Shown piece after piece: positions 19,026 to 27,810 of a stretch of DNA of 64,000 bases (positions within the stretch are counted from its first letter, which is position 1; each line of letters begins with the position of its first letter). The translations under genes were made by a program, and so were the position numbers. Source of the DNA: Eoetvoesiella caeni (GTDB taxonomy: Bacteria > Pseudomonadota > Gammaproteobacteria > Burkholderiales > Burkholderiaceae_B); assembly GCF_003315175.1 (NCBI RefSeq), contig NZ_QNRQ01000001.1, positions 310,001 through 374,000 of the forward strand. The letters are read 5' to 3'. The notes beneath the pieces were generated by a model that was not told the origin of the DNA, did no database searches, and saw only the letters and a list, made by a program, of their open reading frames with translations.

Positions 19026-20063
19026 CTACCGCTGCACATCCGCTTCCGAGGTAAAGGCGTCGGCAAAAAACTCTTCCTCGGGCAGCCCGCGCAGGTGCAC
19101 GAAGTCCTTGCGCGCGCTCTCCACCACGATGGGCGCGCCGCAAGCATACACCTGGTGTCCTGAAAGATCGGCGAAGTCCTCCAGCACGGCCGCATGCACA
19201 AACCCCGTGCGTCCCGTCCAGCCGTCTTGCGGCGTGGCGTCCGAAACCACCGGCACATACGACAGTGCGGGCCAGCGCGCGGTCCATTCCTTTACTGTCT
19301 CGTCCATGTACAGGTCGCGGGGGCGACGCCCGCCCCAATACAACACCGCCTTGCGCGCAACGCCCTGTTCCATCATGCGCTCGATAATGGCCTTTAGGGG
19401 CGCGAATCCCGTGCCGCTGGCCAGAAAAACCACCGGCTTGTCGCTATCGTCGCGCAGGAAAAAAGACCCCAGCGGCCCTTCGACACGGACGATTTCGCGC
19501 AACTTCATCTGGGTTGGACCCGCGCCAAAGACATGATCAGTAAAGACGCCGCCAGGCATATGCCGTACATGCAGCTCGACCAGATTGTTGTCGGACGGCG
19601 GATTGGCCATGGAGTAGCTGCGGCGCCGTCCGTCCTTCAGGATGAACTCGATATACTGGCCGGCATAATAGCGAAATGGCTCGGCGGGCGGCATCTGCAA
19701 GCGAATGACCGTCACATCGTCGGTCAGCTTTTCCAGACCCATGACCCGGGCCGGCATCTTGCGTATCTGGATGTCGCTGGCCATGCGCACCTCGCGCGCC
19801 TCAATGACCAGATCGGAAGTGGGCTTGGCTTGGCAAAACAGGGTGTAGCCCTCGGCCAGCTCTTCAGGCGAAAGTATCTGCGCCGGATTGGGGCCGGCCT
19901 CGTAGCTGCCCAAAACGACCTTGCCCTTGCAGGTGGAACATGCCCCGTTGCGGCAACTGTACGGCAGTACTATGCCCGCGTCCATGGCGACGTCCAGCAC
20001 CGACGCTCCGGGCGCGGCGGTGAACTCGTGGTGGCTGGACTGAACGGTAATCTTGAAACTCAT
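19026..20063 (-). CDS. NAD(P)H-flavin reductase with N-terminal [2Fe-2S] ferredoxin domain (CDP-6-deoxy-glucoseen reductase-like)
   Basis: A 345-residue three-domain electron-transfer protein. A plant-type ferredoxin comes first, with cluster cysteines at 37, 42, 45 and 77 (SCRNGACSTCKG and LFCQAK). An FAD-binding barrel follows, with the RRRSYSMANPP motif. Last is an NAD(P) domain with SGTGFAPLKAIIERM. Such proteins are commonly labelled CDP-6-deoxy-delta-3,4-glucoseen reductase, but no sugar-biosynthesis genes are nearby. A role as reductase for an oxygenase or another redox partner is equally possible. It begins 53 bases after the parC stop on the same strand. Confidence 0.82.
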   Translation of the reverse strand: MSFKITVQSSHHEFTAAPGASVLDVAMDAGIVLPYSCRNGACSTCKGKVVLGSYEAGPNPAQILSPEELAEGYTLFCQAKPTSDLVIEAREVRMASDIQIRKMPARVMGLEKLTDDVTVIRLQMPPAEPFRYYAGQYIEFILKDGRRRSYSMANPPSDNNLVELHVRHMPGGVFTDHVFGAGPTQMKLREIVRVEGPLGSFFLRDDSDKPVVFLASGTGFAPLKAIIERMMEQGVARKAVLYWGGRRPRDLYMDETVKEWTARWPALSYVPVVSDATPQDGWTGRTGFVHAAVLEDFADLSGHQVYACGAPIVVESARKDFVHLRGLPEEEFFADAFTSEADVQR

Positions 20064-20116
20064 GGCTTAATTTCGTCTGAATGATTTATGAACGGACACG
20101 GCAACTTGCATGCTGA

Positions 20117-22426
20117 TTACGTGCTCTTGAATACAGGCTGTTTTATCTTGATTGCAAGCACCTTGCCTTTGCTTGCCCGTTTGCCCGCGTATGGCTCCAG
20201 CTCGGTAGGGCTCAAGAGCATTTCGGTTTCTTTGTTGCGGTAAACGCCAACGGCCGTCAAGCCTTCCGGGCCGAAGGCGGCCCACTGCGCGATCACGTCC
20301 GGAGCATCCAGTTTCATAAGTATGGTTCCGCGCCCGCCGCCCGACAAGGCCTTGAGCTCGGTCAAGCCCACCACCAGGAAACGGTTCTTTTTGCTGAGCA
20401 TCGCCAAAGAGGTGTGTCCGGGATGCAAAGCCAGCGGCCGAAGCAACACATCGCCTGGTTCCAGCGTAACGAACTGTTTGCCCGCCCGTTGACGCGTCGT
20501 CAGGTCTTTGAGGCTGGTCATGAAACCATAACCTGACTGCGTGCCCAGCACATAGCGCTGCGACTCCGCCCCGGCCATCATGTGCACAATACGGGCGCCA
20601 TGTTCGACGTCGACCATGGACGTAATGGGCTGGCCGTCGCCGCGCGAGGACGGCAGGCTGGATACCGCCACGGTATAGACCCGGCCGGTACTGGACAAGG
20701 CCACCAGGTTGTCGATGCTGCGGCATTCAATGGCGGCATACAGAGCGTCGCCGGTCTTGAAGCCGAACTGGCTTGCGTCATGCCCATGCCCCTGGCGTGA
20801 ACGCAGCCAGCCCTTCTGCGAAACCAATACGGTTACAGGTTCGTCCACTACCCGTGTTTCCAGCACCGCACGCTCCGCGGTTTCGATCAGGGTACGCCTG
20901 TCGTCGCCATACTGCTTGGCGTCGGCCTCGATCTCTTTGATGATCAGGCGCTTAAGCGACGACGGATTGGCCAGCAGCTCTGTCAGCTTGCCCTGTTCGT
21001 CCTTTTGCTCGTTCAGTTCCTTTTCGATCTTGAAGCCTTCCAGGCGCGCCAACTGGCGCAAGCGCATTTCAAGAATGTCCTCGGCCTGCCGCTCCGACAG
21101 CTGGAAACGCAGCATAAGGGCCGCACGCGGCTCGTCGGATTCGCGGATGGTATGGATGACCTCGTCCACATTCAGGTACACCACCATGCGCCCTTCGAGC
21201 ACATGGATGCGGTCGGTAACCTTGTCCAGGCGATACTGGGTACGCCGGGTAACTGTAATTGTGCGGTAGCCCAGCCAGTCGACCAGCACTTGGCGCAAGG
21301 CACGCTGCCCCGGCCGCCCGTCCGTGCCGATGCACACCAGGTTGACCGATACGCCGCCTTCCAGGCTGGTTTGGGCCAGCAATGTATTGACGAACTCGTC
21401 GCGGTCGATGCGGCTGGTCTTGGGTTCGAACACCAGGCGCACTGAAGCCTGCTTGCCCGACTCGTCGCGCACCGCATCCAGCAAGCCCAGCATCAAGGCC
21501 TTGGTTTGCTGCTGCTCGTTGGTGAGGCTTTTCTTTCCGGCCTTGACCTTGGGGTTGGTGCGGTCTTCGATTTCTTCCAGGATGGTCTGGGAAGACGCCC
21601 CTGGCGGCAGCTCGGTCACAACCAACTGCCATTGGCCACGCGCCATTTCCTCGAATTGCCAGCGCGCCCGCGCCTTGATCGAGCCCCGTCCGGTATTGTA
21701 GATATGGGCTATATCCGACGATGACGAGATGATCTGTCCGCCTCCGGCAAAGTCCGGCCCCGGCACCAGGGCCAACAGATCTTCATCAGCCAGCTTGGGA
21801 TTCTTGAGCAAGGCCACACAAGCGGCGGCGATCTCACGCAAATTGTGCGAAGGAATTTCGGTCGCCATCCCCACGGCGATGCCGGAAGCGCCATTCAGCA
21901 GCATGACCGGCAAGCGCGCCGGCAGCAACTGGGGCTCTTTCTGGCTGCCGTCGTAATTGGGAATGAAGTCGACCGTGCCTTCGTCCAGTTCGTCCAGCAA
22001 AACGCGTGAAAACGGAGTCAGGCGCGCTTCGGTGTAACGCATGGCCGCGGCGTTGTCGCCGTCGCGCGAACCGAAATTGCCCTGGCCGTCGACTAGGGGA
22101 TAACGCAATGAAAAGTCCTGCGCCATGCGCACCATGGCGCCATAAGTGGCCTGGTCGCCGTGCGGGTGGTACTTGCCCAGCACATCGCCCACCACGCGCG
22201 CCGACTTCACCGGCTTGGCATTGGCCCCCAGCCCCATGGCGTCCATGGCATAAAGAATGCGGCGCTGAACCGGCTTTTGCCCGTCCGCCAAGTCGGGCAA
22301 GGCTCGCCCGCGCACCACCGAAACCGCGTAATCCAGGTACGCCTGCTCGGCGTAATTGGCCAGCGTCAGGCTATCGCCCTCGTCGTCGGCGGGTCCGTCG
22401 AATAAACCTGCTTGTGTCGTGTCCAT
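20117..22426 (-). CDS. parC: DNA topoisomerase IV subunit A
   Basis: Type IIA topoisomerase cleavage subunit (769 residues) that unlinks daughter chromosomes. The catalytic tyrosine is Tyr131 in [13 protein letters not shown]. The winged-helix region contains [19 protein letters not shown] and KYHPHGD; the C-terminal part is a beta-pinwheel domain. Positions equivalent to E. coli Ser80 and Glu84 are Gln92 and Gly96 ([13 protein letters not shown]). The start is only 3 bases after the parE stop, so the two are translated from one message. The lengths of the conserved N-terminal part and the QxxGD segment fit ParC better than GyrA. Confidence 0.95.
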   Translation of the reverse strand: MDTTQAGLFDGPADDEGDSLTLANYAEQAYLDYAVSVVRGRALPDLADGQKPVQRRILYAMDAMGLGANAKPVKSARVVGDVLGKYHPHGDQATYGAMVRMAQDFSLRYPLVDGQGNFGSRDGDNAAAMRYTEARLTPFSRVLLDELDEGTVDFIPNYDGSQKEPQLLPARLPVMLLNGASGIAVGMATEIPSHNLREIAAACVALLKNPKLADEDLLALVPGPDFAGGGQIISSSSDIAHIYNTGRGSIKARARWQFEEMARGQWQLVVTELPPGASSQTILEEIEDRTNPKVKAGKKSLTNEQQQTKALMLGLLDAVRDESGKQASVRLVFEPKTSRIDRDEFVNTLLAQTSLEGGVSVNLVCIGTDGRPGQRALRQVLVDWLGYRTITVTRRTQYRLDKVTDRIHVLEGRMVVYLNVDEVIHTIRESDEPRAALMLRFQLSERQAEDILEMRLRQLARLEGFKIEKELNEQKDEQGKLTELLANPSSLKRLIIKEIEADAKQYGDDRRTLIETAERAVLETRVVDEPVTVLVSQKGWLRSRQGHGHDASQFGFKTGDALYAAIECRSIDNLVALSSTGRVYTVAVSSLPSSRGDGQPITSMVDVEHGARIVHMMAGAESQRYVLGTQSGYGFMTSLKDLTTRQRAGKQFVTLEPGDVLLRPLALHPGHTSLAMLSKKNRFLVVGLTELKALSGGGRGTILMKLDAPDVIAQWAAFGPEGLTAVGVYRNKETEMLLSPTELEPYAGKRASKGKVLAIKIKQPVFKST

Positions 22427-22429
22427 ACC

Positions 22430-24391
22430 TTAAATATCCACTTCGGCCAGATTGCCTTTTTCTTCCAGCCAGCTACGCCGCTGGCTCGACTCGCCCTTGC
22501 CCATCAACATATCGAACATGCGCACCGTGGCTTCCACCCCAGCCTCGCCGCAGCTCACGGGCATCAAGCGGCGGGTGTCCGGGTTCATGGTGGTGTCCCA
22601 TAGCTGCTCGGCGCTCATTTCCCCCAGGCCTTTGAACCGGCTGATGCTCCATGAGCTTTCACGCACACCTTCGGCGCGCAGCTTGTCCTGCACCGCATTC
22701 AGTTCGCCCTGGTCAAGGCAATACACTTTGCGCGCGGGCCGCTTGCCCAGCGCCGGCACGTCTACCCGGAACAAGGGCGGCCGCGCCACATAAACATGGC
22801 CGGTTTCTATCAGCTTGGGGAAATGCTTGAAGAACAAAGTCAGCAGCAGCACCTGAATGTGCGATCCGTCCACATCGGCGTCGGACAGAATGCAGATGCG
22901 GTTATAACGCAATCCCGACAAGTCCACCGCGCTATTGCTTTCGTGCGGGTCTACGCCGATGGCAACCGAAATATCGTGGATCTCGTTATTGGCGAACAGG
23001 CGGTCGCGTTCGACCTCCCAGGAGTTGAGCACTTTGCCGCGCAGCGGCAGGACGGCCTGGAACTCTTTGTCGCGCCCCATCTTGGCCGAGCCTCCGGCCG
23101 AATCGCCCTCCACCAGGAATACCTCGGTACGCGTTGCATCGCTGGACTCGCAATCGGTCAGCTTGCCGGGCAGCACCGCCACGCCGGAACTCTTGCGCTT
23201 TTCGACCTTCTGCGCCGATCGCGCCCGCGCCTGGGCTTGCCGTATTGCGCTTTCGGCCAGCTTTTTAGCGGCGTCGACGTTGGCATGCAAGGTCAGGTCC
23301 AAGGCATTCTTGACGTAGCCACTGACCAGGCGCACCGCGTCGCGGCTATTCAAACGCTCTTTGATCTGGCCTTGAAATTGAGGATCGAGCACTTTGGCCG
23401 ACAGTACAAAGCTGGCCCGGGCGAATACATCGTCGGGCAGCAGTTTGACGCCTTTGGGAATCAAGCCGTGCAATTCGGCGAACGACTTGACCGCGCTGAA
23501 CAGCCCTTCGCGCAGCCCCGCTTCGTGCGTGCCGCCGGCCGTGGTGGAAATAAGGTTGACATAGGATTCCCGCACAACGCTGCCGTCCACAGTCCAGGCC
23601 ACGGCCCACTGCGCTCCTTCGCCTTCGGAAAACGACTCGTCGTCGGCGCCGGCATACTGCCTGCCTTCGAACATCGGCACGATTTTTTCCGCATCGCCCA
23701 ATGCTTCGTCAAGATAGCCGCGCAAGCCGTCGGCGTATTGCCACTGGCGGACTTCGCCGGTTTTCTCGACGGTCAGCGACACCTTGATGCCGCTAAGAAG
23801 CACAGCTTTGCTGCGCAAGGAATGCACCAGGTCGGCCACCGGAACCACAGCGCTGTCGAAATACTTGGGGTCGGGCCAGACACGCACACGGGTGCCGGTT
23901 TTCTTGCGCGCGGCCGTACCCGTCTGGCGCAAGGGCTCAAGCACTTCGCCATTGGCAAACGCCAGTTGATGCTCTTGGGCGTCGCGCCACACTGTAACTT
24001 CCAGCCGCGTGGACAAGGCATTGGTCACCGACACGCCCACCCCGTGCAGGCCGCCGGAAAACGCATAAGCCCCGCCGGCCTTCTTGTCGAACTTGCCGCC
24101 TGCATGCAGCCGGGTATAAACGATTTCGACCACCGGCGCCTTCTCTTCGGGATGCATCCCGACCGGAATGCCCCGCCCATCGTCCTCGACCGACAGGCTG
24201 CCGTCTGCATGCAGGGTGACGCTGATCTGCGACCCATAGCCCGCCAGGGCCTCGTCGGCGGCATTGTCGATGACCTCTTGCATGATATGCAAAGGATTAT
24301 CCGTGCGGGTATACATGCCGGGCCGCTGGCGCACGGGCTCCAGCCCTTTCAGCACCCGGATTGAAGCTTCGTCGTAGCGTGGTGTAGCCAA
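22430..24391 (-). CDS. parE: DNA topoisomerase IV subunit B
   Basis: GHKL ATPase subunit of topoisomerase IV, 653 residues with the chosen start. ATP-site motifs EVIDNAADEALAG, DDGRGIPVG and GGLHGVGVSVTNALS are present, as are the Toprim motifs LVEGDSAGGSAKMGRD and ILSDADVDGSHIQ. I placed the start at a TTG (24391) behind GGGGTTAAC, giving the family-like N-terminus ATPRYDEASIRVLKGLEPV. The open frame extends 53 codons upstream, but those residues do not resemble ParE. It is followed at once by parC and is divergent from trxA. Confidence 0.93.
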   Translation of the reverse strand: MATPRYDEASIRVLKGLEPVRQRPGMYTRTDNPLHIMQEVIDNAADEALAGYGSQISVTLHADGSLSVEDDGRGIPVGMHPEEKAPVVEIVYTRLHAGGKFDKKAGGAYAFSGGLHGVGVSVTNALSTRLEVTVWRDAQEHQLAFANGEVLEPLRQTGTAARKKTGTRVRVWPDPKYFDSAVVPVADLVHSLRSKAVLLSGIKVSLTVEKTGEVRQWQYADGLRGYLDEALGDAEKIVPMFEGRQYAGADDESFSEGEGAQWAVAWTVDGSVVRESYVNLISTTAGGTHEAGLREGLFSAVKSFAELHGLIPKGVKLLPDDVFARASFVLSAKVLDPQFQGQIKERLNSRDAVRLVSGYVKNALDLTLHANVDAAKKLAESAIRQAQARARSAQKVEKRKSSGVAVLPGKLTDCESSDATRTEVFLVEGDSAGGSAKMGRDKEFQAVLPLRGKVLNSWEVERDRLFANNEIHDISVAIGVDPHESNSAVDLSGLRYNRICILSDADVDGSHIQVLLLTLFFKHFPKLIETGHVYVARPPLFRVDVPALGKRPARKVYCLDQGELNAVQDKLRAEGVRESSWSISRFKGLGEMSAEQLWDTTMNPDTRRLMPVSCGEAGVEATVRMFDMLMGKGESSQRRSWLEEKGNLAEVDI

Positions 24392-24563
24392 GTTAACCCC
24401 AAAAATTCCGTGGATCGAAAACTCTATTTTACGGATGTCGCGCGGCGGCGTGCCGAATGGGCTAAAATGTTGGTCTGAATTAACAGGTAATGCACACACG
24501 CCCCCGACAATGGTATGCTTATCGGAAATCGGCAAAAACGACGCCGCCAATTACTAGAATACA

Positions 24564-24593
24564 TTGTGTTGCGGCACCGTCGTTTCGTATAGT
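24564..24593 (+). promoter_or_regulatory. Candidate trxA promoter
   Basis: TTGTGT (24564-24569) and TATAGT (24588-24593) are separated by 18 bases, and the predicted start would lie about 30 bases before trxA. The -35 element is a weak match. The rest of the 24392-24631 divergent spacer must also hold the parE promoter, which I could not place. Confidence 0.35.
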
Positions 24594-24631
24594 CAACCTG
24601 TACGCATTTATCTACCTACATTATTCAAATC

Positions 24632-24958
24632 ATGAGCGAATTAATCCAAAACGTGAGCGACGCCTCTTTCGAAGCCGACGTGCTTCAAGCCGACGGTCCG
24701 GTTCTGGTGGACTACTGGGCGGCCTGGTGCGGTCCCTGCAAGATGATTGCGCCGCTGCTCGACGAAGCCGCCAAGCAATACCAGGGCCGTGTTACCATAG
24801 CCAAGCTTAACGTCGACGAAAATCCCGACACCGCCGCCAAGTTCGGCGTACGCGGAATCCCAACGCTAATGCTGTTCAAAGACGGCAAAGCCGCTGCCAC
24901 GAAAGTAGGCGCCCTGTCCAAATCCCAGCTCACCAGCTTCCTCGACGAATCCGTCTAA
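24632..24958 (+). CDS. trxA: Thioredoxin 1
   Basis: A 108-residue cytoplasmic thioredoxin, a general protein disulfide reductant. The redox motif WCGPC is at residues 32-36 within [16 protein letters not shown]. The cis-proline loop is [14 protein letters not shown]. Length and motifs are standard for TrxA. The gene sits just upstream of rho, an arrangement conserved in many proteobacteria, with a hairpin between them. Confidence 0.97.
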   Translation: MSELIQNVSDASFEADVLQADGPVLVDYWAAWCGPCKMIAPLLDEAAKQYQGRVTIAKLNVDENPDTAAKFGVRGIPTLMLFKDGKAAATKVGALSKSQLTSFLDESV

Positions 24959-24973
24959 AACGATTCCTTGCGC

Positions 24974-25004
24974 GCGGGCCTGTCTTGGGCCCGCCATCAT
25001 TTTT
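24974..25004 (+). terminator. Hairpin with T-rich tail between trxA and rho
   Basis: GCGGGCC (24974-24980) pairs with GGCCCGC (24988-24994) over a 7-base loop, followed by CATCATTTTT. It probably ends or attenuates trxA transcription just before the rho start at 25029. Confidence 0.65.
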
Positions 25005-25028
25005 GCAAATACCCCCTTCTCTCCTCAC

Positions 25029-26285
25029 ATGCATCTCACCGAACTAAAAGCGCTGCACGTTTCGCAGTTGCTCGAAATGGCCACCAGCCTGGAAATCGAC
25101 AACGCCAGTCGTCTGCGCAAGCAGGAAATCATGTTCGCCATCATGAAGCGCCGTGCAAAGCAAGGCGAACAGATTTTCGGCGACGGCGTACTCGAGGTCC
25201 TGCCTGACGGCTTCGGTTTCTTGCGCTCGCCCGATACCTCGTATCTGGCCAGCACCGACGATATCTATATATCGCCTTCGCAAATCCGCCGATTCAATCT
25301 GCACACGGGCGACTCCATCGAAGGCGAAGTACGCGTTCCCAAAGACGGCGAGCGCTATTTCGCCCTGGTCAAGGTCGACAAGGTCAACGGCATGCAGCCC
25401 GAGGCCATCAAGCATCGCATCATGTTCGAGAACCTGACGCCATTGCACCCCAACGAGGTCATGACGCTTGAGCGCGACATCAAAAGCGAAGAAAACATCA
25501 CCGGACGCATTCTGGATATCTTTGCGCCCATAGGCAAAGGCCAGCGCGCTCTTATCGTGGCCAGCCCCAAGTCGGGCAAAACCGTCATGATGCAGCACAT
25601 TGCCCATGCCATCACCACAAACTACCCTGACGCCACGATGATCGTGCTGCTGGTCGACGAACGCCCGGAAGAAGTCACCGAAATGCAGCGCACGGTGCGC
25701 GGCGAAGTCGTTGCCTCTACGTTCGACGAGCCCGCCACCCGCCACGTGCAGGTTGCGGAAATGGTCATCGAAAAGGCCAAGCGCCTGGTCGAGCTTAAAA
25801 AAGACGTCGTCATCCTGCTGGACTCCATCACCCGCCTGGCCCGCGCCTACAACACCGTAGTGCCCGCCTCGGGCAAGGTGCTTACCGGCGGCGTGGACGC
25901 CAATGCCCTGCAGCGGCCCAAGCGCTTTTTCGGCGCCGCACGCAACCTCGAGGAAGGCGGTTCGCTGACCATAATCGGCACAGCGCTGATCGAGACCGGC
26001 AGCCGCATGGACGAAGTGATTTACGAAGAGTTCAAAGGCACCGGCAACTCCGAGGTTCACCTCGAACGCCGCCTGGCCGAAAAACGCGTCTATCCGTCCA
26101 TCAACCTGAATAAATCCGGCACCCGCCGCGAAGAACTCCTGATCAAGCCGGAACTGCTGCAAAAGATCTGGGTATTGCGCAAGTTCATCCACGAAATGGA
26201 TGACGTTGCCGCGATGGAGTTCATCCTCGACAAGATTCGCGCAACCAAGACCAATGCCGAATTCTTCGATATGATGAAAAAATAG
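25029..26285 (+). CDS. rho: Transcription termination factor Rho
   Basis: A 418-residue hexameric RNA-dependent ATPase that terminates transcription. The N-terminal helical domain starts [18 protein letters not shown] and is followed by the RNA-binding cold-shock-like domain ([12 protein letters not shown]). The ATPase core has Walker [11 protein letters not shown], Walker [18 protein letters not shown] and the R-loop [10 protein letters not shown]. The length matches the compact Rho of E. coli (419), with no insertion. It follows trxA after 70 bases and may be autoregulated in its leader, though nothing specific is visible. Confidence 0.97.
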   Translation: MHLTELKALHVSQLLEMATSLEIDNASRLRKQEIMFAIMKRRAKQGEQIFGDGVLEVLPDGFGFLRSPDTSYLASTDDIYISPSQIRRFNLHTGDSIEGEVRVPKDGERYFALVKVDKVNGMQPEAIKHRIMFENLTPLHPNEVMTLERDIKSEENITGRILDIFAPIGKGQRALIVASPKSGKTVMMQHIAHAITTNYPDATMIVLLVDERPEEVTEMQRTVRGEVVASTFDEPATRHVQVAEMVIEKAKRLVELKKDVVILLDSITRLARAYNTVVPASGKVLTGGVDANALQRPKRFFGAARNLEEGGSLTIIGTALIETGSRMDEVIYEEFKGTGNSEVHLERRLAEKRVYPSINLNKSGTRREELLIKPELLQKIWVLRKFIHEMDDVAAMEFILDKIRATKTNAEFFDMMKK

Positions 26286-26301
26286 CCAAGCAATGGCACT
26301 A

Positions 26302-26323
26302 AAGCCTCTCACCCGAGAGGCTT
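26302..26323 (+). terminator. Hairpin downstream of rho
   Basis: AAGCCTCTC (26302-26310) pairs with GAGAGGCTT (26315-26323) around ACCC, a compact 9-bp stem starting 16 bases after the rho stop. The following AATTGTC is not a strong T-run, so termination may be partial or Rho-dependent. Confidence 0.55.
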
Positions 26324-26453
26324 AATTGTCAATGGCCCTACTATTTCAAATAAGCCCCCACCGGACAACCTGATACGGTAAACAATTCTTTTAATTTCGC
26401 CTGCCCAAGTTCAACACGGCTTAATCCAGGCAAGCACTTACAGAGTACCTTTG

Positions 26454-27794
26454 ATGAAACTACCCACACTCGACCAATTTCTAGACCAAGTCCACGCACG
26501 CGATCCGAATCAACCCGAATTCATGCAGGCAGTCAAAGAAGTAATGGCTTGTTTGTGGCCGTTCATCGAAAACAACCCGCGTTATGCCGAATACGGCTTG
26601 CTGTCCCGCCTGGTCGAACCCGAGCGCGCCATTCAGTTCCGCGTTTCTTGGGTTGACGACAACGGCCGGGTGCAAACCAACCGTGCGTTCCGCATCCAGC
26701 ATAATTCGGCCATCGGCCCCTTCAAGGGCGGCATGCGTTTCCACCCTTCGGTCAACCTGTCCATCCTGAAGTTCCTGGCCTTCGAACAGACCTTCAAGAA
26801 CGCACTGACCACCCTGCCCATGGGCGGCGGCAAGGGCGGCTCGGACTTCGATCCCAAGGGCAAGTCTGACGCCGAGGTCATGCGTTTCTGCCAGGCGCTC
26901 ATGATCGAGCTGTACCGCCACCTGGGCCCCGACACCGATGTCCCGGCGGGCGATATCGGCGTAGGCGCGCGTGAAGTCGGCTTCATGGCCGGCATGATGA
27001 AAAAACTGTCCAACTCGGCCTCCAGCGTCTTCACCGGCAAAGGCATCACTTTCGGCGGCAGCCTGATCCGTCCCGAGGCCACGGGCTACGGCACGGTTTA
27101 CTTCGCCGAAGAAATGCTCCAGCACGCCAAGCAGTCTCTCGACGGCCTGACTGTTTCGGTTTCAGGTTCGGGCAACGTCGCGCAATACGCCATTGAAAAG
27201 TGCATGCAGATGGGCGCCAAAGTCGTCACGGTCTCCGACTCTCACGGCTGTGTCGTCGATATGGCCGGCTTTACACCCGCCAAGCTCGAAGCGCTTATCG
27301 ACCTCAAGAACAACCGCCGCGACCGCATCGAAACCTACGCCAAAGAACACAACCTGACATACGAGATCGGCAAGCGCCCATGGCATGTGCCGGTTGACGT
27401 CGCCCTGCCTTGCGCCACCCAGAACGAGCTGGAGCTGGACGATGCAAAAATGCTTATCAAGAATGGTGTACGCTGCGTCGCCGAAGGCGCCAATATGCCC
27501 ACCAGCCTGGACGCCGTCGACGCCTTCATCGGCGCCAAGGTTCTGTATGCGCCGGGCAAGGCCAGCAATGCGGGCGGCGTTGCCGTGTCGGGCCTTGAAA
27601 TGAGCCAGAACGCCTTGCGCCTGAATTGGCCGCGCGAAGAAGTCGATGCGCGTTTGCACGCCATCATGCGCGACATCCACGAAAACTGTGTACGCTACGG
27701 CGCCCATGGCAACGAAGTCAATTACTTGAACGGCGCCAATATTGCCGGATTCGTCAAAGTGGCCGACGCAATGCTGGCCCAGGGCGTGTATTAA
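26454..27794 (+). CDS. gdhA: NADP-type glutamate dehydrogenase
   Basis: A hexameric glutamate dehydrogenase of 446 residues, interconverting 2-oxoglutarate plus ammonia and glutamate. The catalytic-lysine region PMGGGKGGSDFDPKGKS, the substrate region KGGMRFHPSVN and the Rossmann motif SGSGNVAQYAIEKCMQMG are present. The roughly 450-residue length and AEGANMPTSLDAVDAF fit the NADP-dependent biosynthetic class. The first in-frame start is a TTG at 26451, directly followed by the ATG used here. It is convergent with yhdP, with a 16-base gap and no terminator visible between the stops. Confidence 0.94.
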   Translation: MKLPTLDQFLDQVHARDPNQPEFMQAVKEVMACLWPFIENNPRYAEYGLLSRLVEPERAIQFRVSWVDDNGRVQTNRAFRIQHNSAIGPFKGGMRFHPSVNLSILKFLAFEQTFKNALTTLPMGGGKGGSDFDPKGKSDAEVMRFCQALMIELYRHLGPDTDVPAGDIGVGAREVGFMAGMMKKLSNSASSVFTGKGITFGGSLIRPEATGYGTVYFAEEMLQHAKQSLDGLTVSVSGSGNVAQYAIEKCMQMGAKVVTVSDSHGCVVDMAGFTPAKLEALIDLKNNRRDRIETYAKEHNLTYEIGKRPWHVPVDVALPCATQNELELDDAKMLIKNGVRCVAEGANMPTSLDAVDAFIGAKVLYAPGKASNAGGVAVSGLEMSQNALRLNWPREEVDARLHAIMRDIHENCVRYGAHGNEVNYLNGANIAGFVKVADAMLAQGVY

Positions 27795-27810
27795 ACCTAC
27801 GACCCCCGAC

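Noticed and set aside
22796-24364. A 522-codon open frame on the plus strand
   Set aside because: Antisense shadow of parE, caused by high GC at third codon positions; no start signal or recognisable domain.
24392-24550. Possible 53-residue N-terminal extension of ParE
   Set aside because: The residues do not resemble ParE and cover the divergent promoter region; the TTG at 24391 gives the normal N-terminus.
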